Positions 25,286 to 36,411 of a stretch of DNA of 64,000 bases are shown here, one piece after another. The DNA comes from Paramecium sonneborni (Eukaryota > Ciliophora > Oligohymenophorea > Peniculida > Parameciidae): NCBI GenBank assembly GCA_905182985.1, contig CAJJDN010000129.1, positions 229,794-293,793 on the forward strand. Reading direction: 5' to 3'. The translations under genes and the position numbers were made by a program. Every line of letters starts with the position of its first letter. The stretch's first letter is position 1. The notes beneath the pieces were generated by a model. The model saw only the letters and a list, made by a program, of their open reading frames with translations. It did no database searches and was not told the DNA's origin.

Positions 25286-26336
25286 AAATGTTAAGAAGAT
25301 TTCTAAATTTTAAAATTTAGCTATGTACTTATGTGTAAACCTTTTAAAATATAAGATGACTCCGAATATGTTTAATTTTTATTAACTTTTGGGTAAAGGA
25401 GCATTTGGAGAAGTATATTTAGTTGATAGAATTGGGTAGGAAAATAAAAAATTATTTGCTATGAAAATATTAAAGAAAGAACGAATGATGTCATAAAATT
25501 TATTGAAATATGCAGAAACAGAAAAAGAGGTTTTAAGTGTAATGCAGCATCCATTTATAGTAAGATTAAATTATGCATTTTAAACAGAATCTAAGTTATT
25601 TTTGGTAATGGATTTTTGTCCAGGAGGTGATTTATCAAAATTGCTTGACATAAAGAGAAAATTGACAGAGGAAGATGCAAAAATATATGTGGCAGAAATA
25701 TTATTAGCAATAGAATGTTTACATAAAAATAATATTATATTTAGAGATTTAAAACCAGAAAATGTTGTATTAGATTAAGAAGGTCATGCTTTATTAACAG
25801 ATTTTGGATTATCAAAGAAAGGAATAACTGATGAAGAATTAAGTAAATCATTTTGTGGTTCACCTGCATATTTACCACCTGAAATATTATCAAAATAAGG
25901 TCATAATAGAATGGCCGATTGGTATGGATTAGGTGTGATGACTTATGAACTTTTAGTAGGTATACCTCCTTATTATGCTAATGAAAGAGAATAATTATTT
26001 GACAATATTAGAAAAGGACCATTAAAAATACCGAGAAGTTTATCTAATGAAGCTAAATCATTTATTGTAGCTGTAAATAGCTTATTATTATTATTATTAT
26101 TGTAGCTTTTAAATAGAGATCCAAATAAAAGATTAGGATTTAATTAAGATGGAGAAGAAATAAGAGAACATCCTTGGCTTTCAAATATTAATTGGAAAGA
26201 TTGTTATGAAAGAAAATTAAAACCACCTAAACCAGCAGAATAAAAATTTAATACTGTTCCATTGAGAATCAATTTTATGGATAGTGAAGATGGTAAAAAT
26301 AAAATTACAGGATGGTCATTCTATGAACAATCATGA
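24103..26336 (+). CDS. ankyrin-repeat / AGC-type protein kinase fusion
   Basis: 702 residues, introns 24231-24252, 24410-24432, 24510-24531, 25064-25088 and 26073-26105. Residues ~150-290 hold three to four ankyrin repeats (DDWTALHFASNEGNLEIMNI, LLNHGATVDALTK, DKDGNTPLHIASQMGSIEMI). A linker contains 18 AAT codons (poly-Asn). The kinase domain starts at GKGAFGEVYLV (Gly400), with FAMKIL, IIFRDLKPENVVLD (Phe-Arg-Asp in place of HRD, as in many AGC kinases), TDFGLSKKG and the activation segment SFCGSPAYLPPEIL, then WYGLGVMTYELLVG and LLNRDPNKRLGF. The C-tail ITGWSFYEQS resembles an AGC tail. The fourth intron joins the ankyrin part to the kinase in one frame, so it is a true fusion. Its stop overlaps the stop of the opposite gene. 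Confidence 0.9.
25230..25283 (+). repeat. (AAT)18 microsatellite encoding poly-Asn
   Basis: Eighteen uninterrupted AAT units in frame with the ankyrin-kinase gene, giving 18 Asn in the linker between the ankyrin and kinase parts. Perfect repeats like this are prone to length change between strains. Confidence 0.95.
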
Positions 26337-27410
26337 AATGTTATAATCACAAATTCTCTTACATTCATCATTCTCCATTGACCATTTCTCCATATGGTAT
26401 TCCAATTTACTATCCAAACTAGATCTTTAATCTACTATTCCACATGCCAATAATGTTTCTACAAATAAATATAAACAACTCTAACTGTATTCATCTCCTC
26501 TATCAAAATATTCATCAGGAATTTTCTTTAATTCTTATCTGTAATCTATCCCTTCCTCTATATCATTTAATAATAAAATTGTTAACAAATCATAATAATT
26601 CTTACACAATCTAAATTTATCTAATTTTAAAACTAATTCATTTCCTAATTTCTTATCAATTATCTAATTTATTAATTGAATTAAACCTTGATTCAATTAA
26701 TCAAATAATAAGATCTACTTTTTAACCCTCTCGACATTACATTAATAATTTCTTTGCATGTATATTATGGATGATTCCCAACATTCATGATCAATTTGTT
26801 AGAAAACATTGAATGCTAATTCAAATATCTATGGATGAGGATTTGGATTCAATAAGATATTTTTTATTTCTTTCATGTATTCATTTTCCAAACAAACTTA
26901 CATTAATTGTTTAAATATCATCTCATCTTGTAAATCCATAAATAAAATAGAGTTTATCACTAAACGTAAGTCTATGTGATCTATTTCATTTAATTTTAGT
27001 AGTAAATACGAACAATCGATATATCTTTTATGTCTTGCTGCTATGAGTATCAATAATGAACATATTTTTGGATATTAAACAAAATTGTTTATATCTTGGA
27101 TCTCAAAATCAATGTTGTGTTTGTCAAATATTTATAAAATATCCTAAGCCAAGTTAGCAAATTGCTAATCTTAAATCCATTAAAGAGAATACTATAAGGT
27201 TTTCATTAACAAAGCTTTTAAACCAGAAATATTTTCACTATTTGTATCAAGTAAGTTTTTTAAATGAAATTAACATCTTCTGGTTTCTCCTTAACAATCT
27301 CTAATTCTCTATAACTTAGAAGAACATTCAAGTTCTAATATCATTTATCTTCTTTCCTCTGAATAATCAAGCAAATTCTCTAAACACAACTTTACTATTT
27401 ATTCAATCAT
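26331..27410 (-). CDS. helical, ARM/HEAT-like protein, function unknown
   Basis: 359 residues, no intron, ATG 27410, TGA read from TCA at 26331-26333. Almost all alpha-helical with hydrophobic/acidic alternation (LLKLNEIDHIDLRLVINSIL; IFELAFNVFQQIDHECWESS), the kind of pattern seen in ARM or HEAT repeat proteins such as importin-alpha-like folds, but I cannot name a family. Ends HMEKWSMENDECKRICDYNI. The last six coding bases, TCATGA on the plus strand, are shared with the kinase gene on the other strand. Confidence 0.75.
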
Positions 27411-28423
27411 TAAATTTATAATTATAAGAAAATAAGATATGTAATATTAATTATAAAGCAAAATTTTGAACATATTTATATATATACTTATGAGAATTTC
27501 CATATTATATTTGAATATAATGTGATTAACAATTTTTACAAAAATAGTCTCATATATTTTTTAAATAAATTAATAATTAAATCTTTAACAATTATAATTA
27601 AGGCCTATTAAATGTGATATAAAACTACAATCCGTAAAAATATTATGAAACTAAATTTAGATTTATATGAAAATTGATTATAATTTTATTTATAAAGAAA
27701 ATTTTTGAGCATTAGTAATTTTTGTTTAATTTTATAAAAGGGCTTGAATATTTAAAATGAATAAATGTAATGAAATTATGAAATTTATTTAATTATATAA
27801 TGGAAGTATATGATTAATTTATTAAATTTCTAAGAATTCTTTTGATTAAAGAATAGCCTACAAAAATTGCTAATAAAATTATCATTTAATAGCTTAGGGC
27901 TTCAATTATCATAATGTAAAATCTAGTTGTAGAGCACAAGTAAACAAAGATTTTGTTCTGAGATTACAATTCATCTACTAAATATTAAGAAACTTATAAT
28001 TAGAATATTCGATAATATATCAAGATTCTATTCTAATATGATGATAAAAAATTATTTAAATTAAAAAAAGTCTATATATAAAATATGAATTTGATTCAAC
28101 ATATTTGTTGCATATAGGGGTAATCTAAGAATATAAATGAATATAGGATGAATAATCTAAATATATTTTGTATATGATAAAAAAAATAGATGTACAAGGT
28201 TCCAATTTTTAAAGTAGATTAATTGATTCAAAAAAAGCTTATTGGTGATTTTGTTCATAAATTAATTTATATGAATATCTTGTTTGATATGATGTATAAT
28301 TTTATATAAAAAGAATGTGATTGTAATAAATGAATACAAATAATATAGTATCGATTAAATAATAAATAGATAAATATAGGAATGAATAAATAAATGTATA
28401 ATAATAATATAGATTTTTGTACA
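27411..28423. other. ~1 kb AT-rich region, at most one small gene
   Basis: The largest gap in this half of the window. It contains the weak small gene at 27800-28041 (separate entry) and otherwise only oligo-A/T and short open frames without protein-like composition. Confidence 0.4.
27800..28041 (+). CDS. possible 72-aa protein, weak support
   Basis: ATG 27800; the frame ends at TGA 27959-27961, or continues to TGA 28039-28041 if a 23-nt GTA...GAG intron at 27940-27962 is removed. The product is a basic amphipathic helix-rich peptide (MEVYDQFIKFLRILLIKEQP, then IQQLRASIIIMQNLVVEHKL). No family recognised; could be chance. Confidence 0.25.
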
Positions 28424-31400
28424 TCAAATTATACTTAATTTTTCACCATAAGGATAACACATTTCACTTAGATAGGATGGAACAGTAGCAGTTGGTTCTG
28501 ATTTGGTAATGGCGAATATATCTTCAGAATTGAAACCAACAGTTTTCTTTAAGCATTAAAGATTCTAAAATAGGTTTAATAAAGATACTTTTTTGTCAAG
28601 GGTAGATAAATTTGGATGAGTTAAGATCATTCTCAATAATTATCTTAGATAAGTAACAGGATGGAATTACAAAATGTAATATCTTTCAACCAATAGATTG
28701 ACTACATCATGTAATTATTATTAAGTTGTATTTTCATATGCACATTTAAATATGTTATTCCATAATTCTTAATTATTTTAATTTAAAAGTGATAAGTCAA
28801 ACTTTTCAGAAGATTTAGCATGAATCCAACTATAAATATTTTATAATGGATAATCAGTTTGATTCATGGATTCAACATGTTAATCTGAGACTTTGCCTAT
28901 TTATAACATTTCTTTAAGATCTTTTAATTCTTCATCTTGTAATTTAGATTCTTGGATCCAAATTAATTTTTCTTGTTATTGTAAGTATAATTAATTATCT
29001 CTTCTTCTGAAATGATATTGTATTCCCTGTTTCTTGTAATATTTGTTCTTTAAAATGTCTAAGAATAATTGATCATCAAACAATTAACTTAATTATAGGA
29101 AGAGATCACTTGCACTATATTCTCCAAACTATTTGAAATCTGAATGAATAAGATCATCAAATTATAAATCTTTAATGCGTAATTGAGTTACTTAAACATT
29201 TGGTTCATAAAGATTTAAAGAATCTAAGAATTATAATTCTTTATTATTTAATTACTTTCCATCCATTTATTTGAACATCAAATAATAAGTGATTAATTTC
29301 TCTTCTGCTCTTGATCTCTTTCTTGTAACAAATTGATCAATACCATACAATAAATCAACATCAAGATATCTATCAGGTGTTTATTAAACTTCTAATTTCT
29401 CAACATCAGTTTCATTGAATAATATGTCAATATAATTAGTTTTTTATTTGTAATAAGGTGAAGCATGTTTTCTTCTTAATTCACCTTTGATTTCTTATAT
29501 CTTATCAGCAACAATAAAGTTTATTTTATGTACTATTTTTTTAGCTTACAATCTACTAATCTCATTATTCTTAATATCTTCTTATAACTTCATAAGTAAC
29601 TCTTTCCTCATTTTAATAAGATCATCTAAAGTTTTATTAACTTCCAATTTTTATCTCAAATATTGGGATGACAAAAATGGATTATATTATTTGATTTATT
29701 CATGTAATAACATTTCTGGATCTCTTTATAAAAAGATACCTGCAGGTTTTATTGATTTTTTAGATGATAATCTTTCCTCAATTAATTTATCCCATATTTT
29801 AATATTAAATACAAAATCAGTAATTTCAGGTAAAGGTTTAGTTTTTAATTCAGCATTTAAATTTAATAGATTGACAATAAAGAAATCACTTGAATCAGGA
29901 AGATAATCTTTTTAATCTTTTTATAAAAAACTATATAATTAATTAAGTTGTTCTATCTCTTGATCTGTTTTTTTAATTGAATGTTTCTTCCAAGCAAGAG
30001 AATATGTTTGAACTACAATTTATTTTCTTAGTTTTTAAGAATGTGGTACTGGAATCAAATCAGAATTAAATCCATTTAATTCTAATCTTTTAAACAAATC
30101 TTAATCTGGACAGTAGGTAGGATCATAAATTTTATTAGTAATTAAACTAGCTTTGAATCCCTCCATAGAAGATTTAGGATTATATATTGATTATGAGGGA
30201 ATCATACCATACCATTTAGGGAAGTTTATAGGTTAAACCTTGATTTCATCTATTAAATCTTAGAATACATTATGTTGATTAACAATTCTTAATCTTTCCT
30301 ATAAATCTAATAAAGTTTATTTTAATTTTAATTTATTTAAGTTATCATTCTTATTTAAATAGTTAAATGCTTATTTCTTTAAATATTACCATTAAACATC
30401 GAAAATTGTTTATGAATTGAGTTCCTAATTATTAGAATTGTTTACAGATACATTATCCAATCTATCTTTAATTTTATTAAACAAAATGATATCAGAATTC
30501 TCTAGATTATATGCTAATTATAATTTCTGTTTGAATTGTTCTTTGTCCTTCCCTAAGAAATCATATAATGTCATATAGGGTGACAAACCAACTCTTAATT
30601 TAGCATAACCGTTGATTTCATTATTAACACTGAGATCATGTATTTCAATTAATTAAACTGATTTAGGTAAGGTATCTTTGATTGCTTTGTATAATTCACT
30701 ATGATAAATGTCTTTTTCTTCATAAATCAATTTTTAACCCGAATGATTTTCTAATGCCTCAATTCTTTCTTATTATTTATGTGTTAAATCTCTAATTGTA
30801 TTAAGATTTTGTACTCTAAACCTAAGTTCTTCAATGAATGAAACATAATTTTGATTTTAGAGTGCTAAATATGTTGCATAAGCAATAAGTTCATCTAAAG
30901 AGAGTATAGTTAAATTATGAGGTAATGGAAATTACCTATCAATTTTATTGAGTTATAAATGGAGATGTAATGAATCAATAGAATTTAAAAGATCTTCCTC
31001 TGTAACTTAAGTTAAATACTCTTTACTCTCAGTATTAAGACCAGCATTAGCAAAAGCTTTGGCTAACTTATATTTATCTGAATGCACTAATTTAGGTTAA
31101 GCTTCTTTTAATCTTTAAGCAATTTCATGTCCTTTGAATTCAGAGACAGCTACCATTAAATCTCCAAAATCAGATAATTTTGGTTCAATAGGTTTAGTTT
31201 CCTCTTTATGAACAAATTGCAATTCCAATATAGATATGATGAATGCCAAGAAGTTTGGATCTTTTCCTGTAATGTAAGTAAGTGCTGTTTCTAATGATAA
31301 TGAAATATCTTCTTTTTCAATTTCAGCAGGATGTAATAAACCTGCAGAAACTAAAGCTTCTTCTAATTCAATCATTTTAATATTAGTATTAATATGAACA

Positions 31401-31936
31401 AAATCTTATTTTTAGATTTCTAGTAATTTGATATAAATTCTTCTGATTTCAACAACTGCTTCCAAAACTCTATAGATATCTGTTTATGTTTCTTCAATAA
31501 GCTTCTCCACTTAATAAACAATATTATCAACAGGTACTTCTGGTTATTATTCAAAGATATCTAATAAGAATGCTTCAATTAATTATCTTTCTTCTGTATT
31601 TAATTCTTTACTCTCTAATTAATCAAATACTTTATCAACTATTTCATTACTATGATTAGTGTTTACACCTGTTAAAGCTAATCCATGAATTGCCTATGCT
31701 AATACTCTATAATCATTCAATTTTAATAAATCTCTCATAAGTACATCAAAACCCATAGATGTTTCAATAGTTTTATGATCAAAATAAGATCTATCTCCTC
31801 TTGCTTTTAAAGCATGTCCCAATTATATAAATGTTTATCCAACAATATCTTCATTTGAATATTCTCTTTTCTATAGAAATGCAGCCAATATAGTTTTAGC
31901 AGGTACATTCGATGTAAAGAAGGCATGATTTTACAT
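28424..31936 (-). CDS. large uncharacterised soluble protein, 1170 aa
   Basis: A single uninterrupted frame of 1171 codons with no intron, ATG 31936, TGA 28424-28426. The codon use is cleaner and slightly richer in G/C than the surroundings, as in highly expressed genes. The N-terminal 350 residues look like a helical repeat array (GHALKARGDRSYFDHKTIET, VLAQAIHGLALTGVNTNHSN, AFANAGLNTESKEYL). The central and C-terminal parts are helical with Lys/Gln-rich coils and short conserved-looking blocks (NFPKWYGMIPSQSIYNP, ASPYYKQKTNYIDILFNETD). The first residues (MQNHAFFTSNVPAKTILAAF) could be a mitochondrial presequence. I recognise no named family; a ciliate-specific organelle protein is my best guess and only that. 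Confidence 0.8.
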
Positions 31937-32000
31937 ATTCTATGCTGCTTAAGTATTCTAATCAATTTATTTTTACAATTAGATAGCTATTCAATATTAA

Positions 32001-32730
32001 TCAATTATCAATACCTTTATTCAGAGCCTTTTTAAATTATTCAACTTGTATCTTGAATATTTATTTACATTTGAATAATTCATACTCTTCACTAATTCTA
32101 AAGAGAGATCTCTATAAATATTTAATCATAATTCAAAAGATTTTAATATTTTTATATTCATTTCTTCTTCTTGCATATTCTTCCAGCTCTATCTATATAC
32201 TTTACTATCTCTCAATCCTATTTCTATATATAATCCTCAATTAATACTTATTATAATGGTAATTCAATTTCTAAAACTCTTTAATTATCTGAATATACTT
32301 GATGTATAAATATATTTCTACTCTCTTTCAAACATAACAAAAAACTAATCAGATCCATAAACTTACAAACTATTCTTTATTAATTACTATTATTAACTTA
32401 TCAATACTACATGATTTCCCTCTACTCTATTACTTTGTAAACACAACAGCTATTCGAATATTTTAATTTATCTAAACTATAAAAATCCTAAAATCTATTC
32501 TAAATCTCTCCTAAACCTTAATCTTATTATATTAATTAACTATTATTCCCTTCCATCCATACATATACTCCTTTATCAAATTGATCCAATTATTATACTA
32601 TGCATTAACTTATTTCCATACTTCACTTATTTTCTTACTCAAACTGTATCGAATATTTTCTCCATACTTTCTATCCTTCTTTATCTTCTTCTTTCTTTTT
32701 CTATTCTAACAATATTTTTATTTATAAAGA
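32001..32730 (-). pseudogene. BAR / sorting-nexin-like gene, apparently broken
   Basis: Coding sequence reads on the minus strand through three inferred introns (32609-32638, 32387-32410, 32277-32298) to a TGA at 32001-32003, with a protein-like, helical product: LDQFDKGVYVWMEGN, FMDLISFLLCLKESRNI, IERQQSIQIELEEYARRRNE, ISEEYELFKCKQIFKIQVEQ. The last blocks resemble the C-terminal helices of sorting-nexin BAR domains. Two problems: an in-frame TGA at 32133-32135 cannot lie in an intron (no GT upstream at a usable distance), and no ATG is found in frame at the 5' end, which is left open. Either a pseudogene, a sequencing error, or two adjoining genes with ATG at 32129 starting the second. The following gene starts ~65 bp downstream. 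Confidence 0.4.
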
Positions 32731-33289
32731 TGTAATTTAATTTATTTCAAAATATTTATTTCTTTTCACTATAATATAATTTATAAATTCATTATAATAT
32801 TAAAATTTTGATATTCTCAGAACTATCACTTCAAGTTATATCCTTCTTTTAACAAAGATACCTAAATTCTCAATAATCCATAAACAACCATTCTTCAATT
32901 TAAATCAACTTTCAAATTTAGATTCTAAAGATTCTTTAATTTTTAACACTTGTTTAGCTAAAATTTAAATCGACTAAATTAATTATGTATGCTACCTAAA
33001 ATTTTAAGATGCTATTCATTTTAGATTCAATACAAGTATTTCATATCATATAAACGATTTTTACAAATATATTAACCTTTAACCTTAAAATTCCAACAAA
33101 AGAAGAAATTGGATGATCAGTAGAGGTATTAAATTAAAAATTTATACAAAAATTCTATAAAACAAGAATTCATTTATGTTTATCAATAATGATAAAATTT
33201 TGATTTTGAAAACGCACACATAAAAAATATGTAAAAGATTAAATTATAAAGTTAAATTATAAGTAGACTAAATAGGTGGTATTTTAATA
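32731..33289. other. Gene-poor stretch with coding-like fragments on the minus strand
   Basis: About 560 bp. A/G-biased minus-strand sequence near 32750-32990 gives short protein-like pieces (for example NGCLWIIENLGIFVKRR) but no start or consistent splicing. It may be the missing 5' part of the broken BAR-like gene. The right half looks like a plain promoter region for the 33290 gene. Confidence 0.3.
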
Positions 33290-33631
33290 ATGAGAAAAAA
33301 GGATAATTAGAGAGTTATTTCAATTGAATTAAAGCAATTAAAACTATAAATGAATCCTGCAAAGTCTTAGGAGGATTAGATTACTATTTATGATCATTAA
33401 ATATATTAAGTTTACTTAAAAAGTGAGAGAGGATATCTTATATCTATTGATGGTAAAATAATAAAGATATTTTAATTAGATAGATAGCAGAAAGAGCTAT
33501 TTGAAAGACTTTTATATTCTTTAGTAAGAATTATTCATATTTAGGATTTGTTGATTCATCCTTTTAGATGTTTTCTGGTTATGTTTTTAACTATAGTTTA
33601 ATTGATAATGTTATTTGTTAGTTTAATTTGA
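33290..33631 (+). CDS. small tail-anchored protein candidate
   Basis: 113 codons, ATG 33290, TGA 33629-33631, no intron. N-terminal part hydrophilic with protein-like composition (RVISIELKQLKLQMNPAKSQ, YLKSERGYLISIDGKIIKIF). The last ~20 residues (CFLVMFLTIVQLIMLFVSLI) form one hydrophobic segment at the very C-terminus, as in tail-anchored proteins. It ends 10 bp before the stop of the opposite B-box-like gene, a spacing normal for this genome. No family recognised. Confidence 0.5.
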
Positions 33632-33641
33632 TTTAAAAAAA

Positions 33642-34712
33642 TCATTCTCGTTAATTTATTATTTTTATCGAAGACCCTGATAAAAAAATTAATGGATGTA
33701 ATTTTAAATTTTTTTAATCAAAATTTAATTCCTAATTTTAGAAAAATTAATTACAATATACTCTGGCTTATGACAATTTTTCCAAGTCATTGTTTATCTT
33801 TCTTAATTTATTTTTAGGACTATTTAATCATTCTCACACATTTAAAAATTCCATTTTTGATTATTATCCTTTAAATTATATATTTTATTTTCTTTTCCAT
33901 GCTCATATACAAAACCATATTCATCTATAAGATAACATCTATATTCATAAATTCTCAGATTACCCATGATGAACATTTCCTTGAAGATCAGGCCAATTGT
34001 TTTATTCAGTAAATCTTTTGTAATCACCCAATCCAAATTTAATACTTCCTACCTTTAACAATTAGATTTTGATTTAGGACTATTGATTTTTTGGTATTTC
34101 AGATTCTCCTATAAGAAAAAAAGCATGATATTATGGGCAACTTATAATTTTATCTTCTTATTTTATTTCTACCAACTCATCTTGTTATAGATTCAAAAAG
34201 TTTAATAATATTGATTAAAATTAACAAGATTGATAACTATCTTATTCTTAAATAATTTATCTATTTTAATTCATTGATAATTAATTAATTATAAAACATT
34301 CTCGTCCTTTTTGTAAAATTGTTTTCATATTATTACTGAAATTTTCTATACTCATGCTAAATATATTTATTTCTATGAGTTATTTTATATTCTATTCAAA
34401 ATTTTGATAAAGAATATTATTATTTTAAAAATTTTCCAAAAGTAATATAATTTCTTGAACACTATTGTAAGCCTCCTCAATTAATTTTAAAAGGCCTTAA
34501 ATTTGTAATTTGTTTTAAATTGATTTTTCTGATAGATCATTTACACGAATCACCTACTTATTATGATGGTAATGTTATTCAGAAATGCAATCTATACAAC
34601 ATCCTCTTGGTTATTTGCAATCTTGATGAAGGCAAACATATGTAATTTTTTACCTATGTTTGCAGACCTAATTTTAATTAAATTAAATTGATTGAGCAAG
34701 AATTTAATTCAT
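33642..34712 (-). CDS. B-box-like zinc-finger protein with C-terminal SPRY-like domain (copy 1)
   Basis: 340 residues, ATG 34712, TGA 33642-33644, introns 33939-33963 (25 nt) and 33732-33754 (23 nt). N-terminal finger: CKHRQKITYVCLHQDCKQ then GCCIDCISEQHYHH, with the Cys/His spacing of a B-box-type zinc finger. A coiled-coil middle follows (LIEEAYNSVQEIILLLENFQ). The C-terminal ~130 residues contain VGSIKFGLGDYKRF, HHGCYLIDEYGFVYEHGKEN, IVLKINQERQTMTWKN and LHPLIFLSGSSIKII, the beta-rich pattern of a SPRY-like domain. The 42590-43978 gene encodes the same architecture with both introns at matching places and phases. Such proteins form large families in Paramecium; partner and role unknown. 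Confidence 0.75.
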
Positions 34713-35572
34713 AATATAAATTAATGCATTTTTTTTTCTTTTTATTAATTGGAAATATTGATAGAGAGTTAATAAAAAATTTATACTAATAATTAAATGC
34801 AAATCCATAGTACTCTTTTTGTTTCTAATGTATATCATTATAGTTATAAAAGAAAAGCAAAAATGTAATAACCTCTAAAAATTAGTCTATTTAATTTTTG
34901 AGATAATATTTTATTGAGGAATTCCCATCTGTATGATTAAAAATTCACTTTTTTAAATAGAAAATAATTGTTTAAATAAAAGATGTGATAAAAAATTTAA
35001 ATTAAGAATTTAGATTAAATTTATTTTAAATGAATGTTTTGAAGTTAAGTGCCCTTTTTCTGATTAATCAAGACACTTTAAGAAAGATATGAACATAAAA
35101 TTAAAACTTGTATACAATTCGAAGCAATTCATCTGATTAATAAATAACATGATGAGGTAACAAGAAAATTACTTTCAAGACTAATAACAATAATAAAATA
35201 GAAAAAGTTGTCTAGGATTTAATAACTAGATTAAATAGATTGGAAAATTAATAAAAAAGATAAAATAAGCCTTTGTGTAATAAACTTTTGAATTAAAATT
35301 GATGAATTATATAAAAGGAACTTAATGTTTATAGTAATTAAAGAAATCGTTAAATCTATTTAATAAATAAAGCATTCCTAATTTAAATATCTATAAATAT
35401 TTAATCTACTTTAATTAGATGTTTATAATGATAAGAAATTAAACTTCCATATATTCTTAGTAAAAAATTAGCATGTTAATATCCGTAAAAAAACAAAAAA
35501 AAATTAATTAAATTATATTCATTTGAAAATTTTTACAATTAATCTAGATATTATTAAATTCTGTATTTGAGT
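34713..35572. other. ~860 bp without a clear gene
   Basis: Contains two suggestive but unresolved plus-strand fragments: 34933-35136 (67 codons, including ECFEVKCPFSDQSRHFKKDM, a possible small Cys/His motif) and about 35160-35307 (IEKVVQDLITRLNRLENQQK, coiled-coil-like, no ATG in frame). They may be exons of one gene I could not assemble, or gene remnants. The rest is oligo-A/T. Confidence 0.35.
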
Positions 35573-36322
35573 TCATAAATATATAGAACACTGAAAAGAA
35601 TCGTAATTTAAGTGAAGTAAAAAGTCTAAATTATGGTTTAAATTAAAAGTGCATTTTAAATATAATAAATCTTATAAAAATTTGTACTGTTATTAAATAG
35701 TCTATCGAAATTTTAGGAGAGAAGAATTTATTTACTTATTTGATAATTTTTGTTCATTAGATAATTTATAATAGGATGAAAATTCATATTAATTTTAATA
35801 ATAAAATAATTTATATAACAATTAGATTTAGTAATGGATTTTTAAGATAAGATATTATATCAAATTTAATATTTCCTGAGTTGTATTTAAAGATCTTGAA
35901 TTTATTTCTAATAGTTCATTTACATTCTTTTCATTTATTCTTATAATGATTATATTTGTTAGGAATATAACTTGATTGTTCTGTTTAAATTTACTATCTA
36001 ATTAGTTTATAATTAATTTTACGCTGCGTGCTTCTTCTTATTCAAAATCACTAGTTTATTACTCTCTTGATATTTATATTTTGGAATCTTTTTCTTTTTC
36101 AAGATTTTCTAATCTTTAACCCATCTTCTCAAATTTTTTTTAGTAATGATGATCTAGCAAAGTAATTTTTGAATCTCCCAATTATTTTTATTATTTGTCA
36201 ACTGTATTCTCAATATGTGAAGGTCTGCCACTAAAAAGCAATTTTTCATATTATTAGTCTCTAATGACACAATTCTATACTTTTCTTTCAATAGAATCAA
36301 GTAATTAATGAGTTTGTTACAT
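35573..36322 (-). CDS. coiled-coil protein, ~249 aa, 3' end uncertain
   Basis: ATG 36322. The first ~120 residues are convincing: MQQTHQLLDSIERKVQNCVI, GRPSHIENTVDKQQKQLGDS, FEKMGQRLENLEKEKDSKIQ, coiled coil with polar heptads. The frame stays open to TGA 35573-35575, but the last third is richer in Tyr/Phe/Leu and less protein-like, so an unrecognised intron or earlier stop is possible. No known domain. Confidence 0.55.
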
Positions 36323-36411
36323 AGTTTTTAGAATAAATTTTAATAAAAATAATTAATTAAAGTTAATTTAGAGAGTAAAATAATTTATTATTTAAATATT
36401 GATAATAACAG

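Noticed and set aside
29487..29906. 139-codon plus-strand ORF
   Set aside because: Antisense to the 28424-31936 gene; composition Ile/Leu/Ser-rich and it ends only because of the coding strand's codon pattern.
31115..31375. 86-aa minus-strand ORF
   Set aside because: An internal, in-frame piece of the 1170-aa gene; it only looks separate if TAA/TAG are treated as stops.
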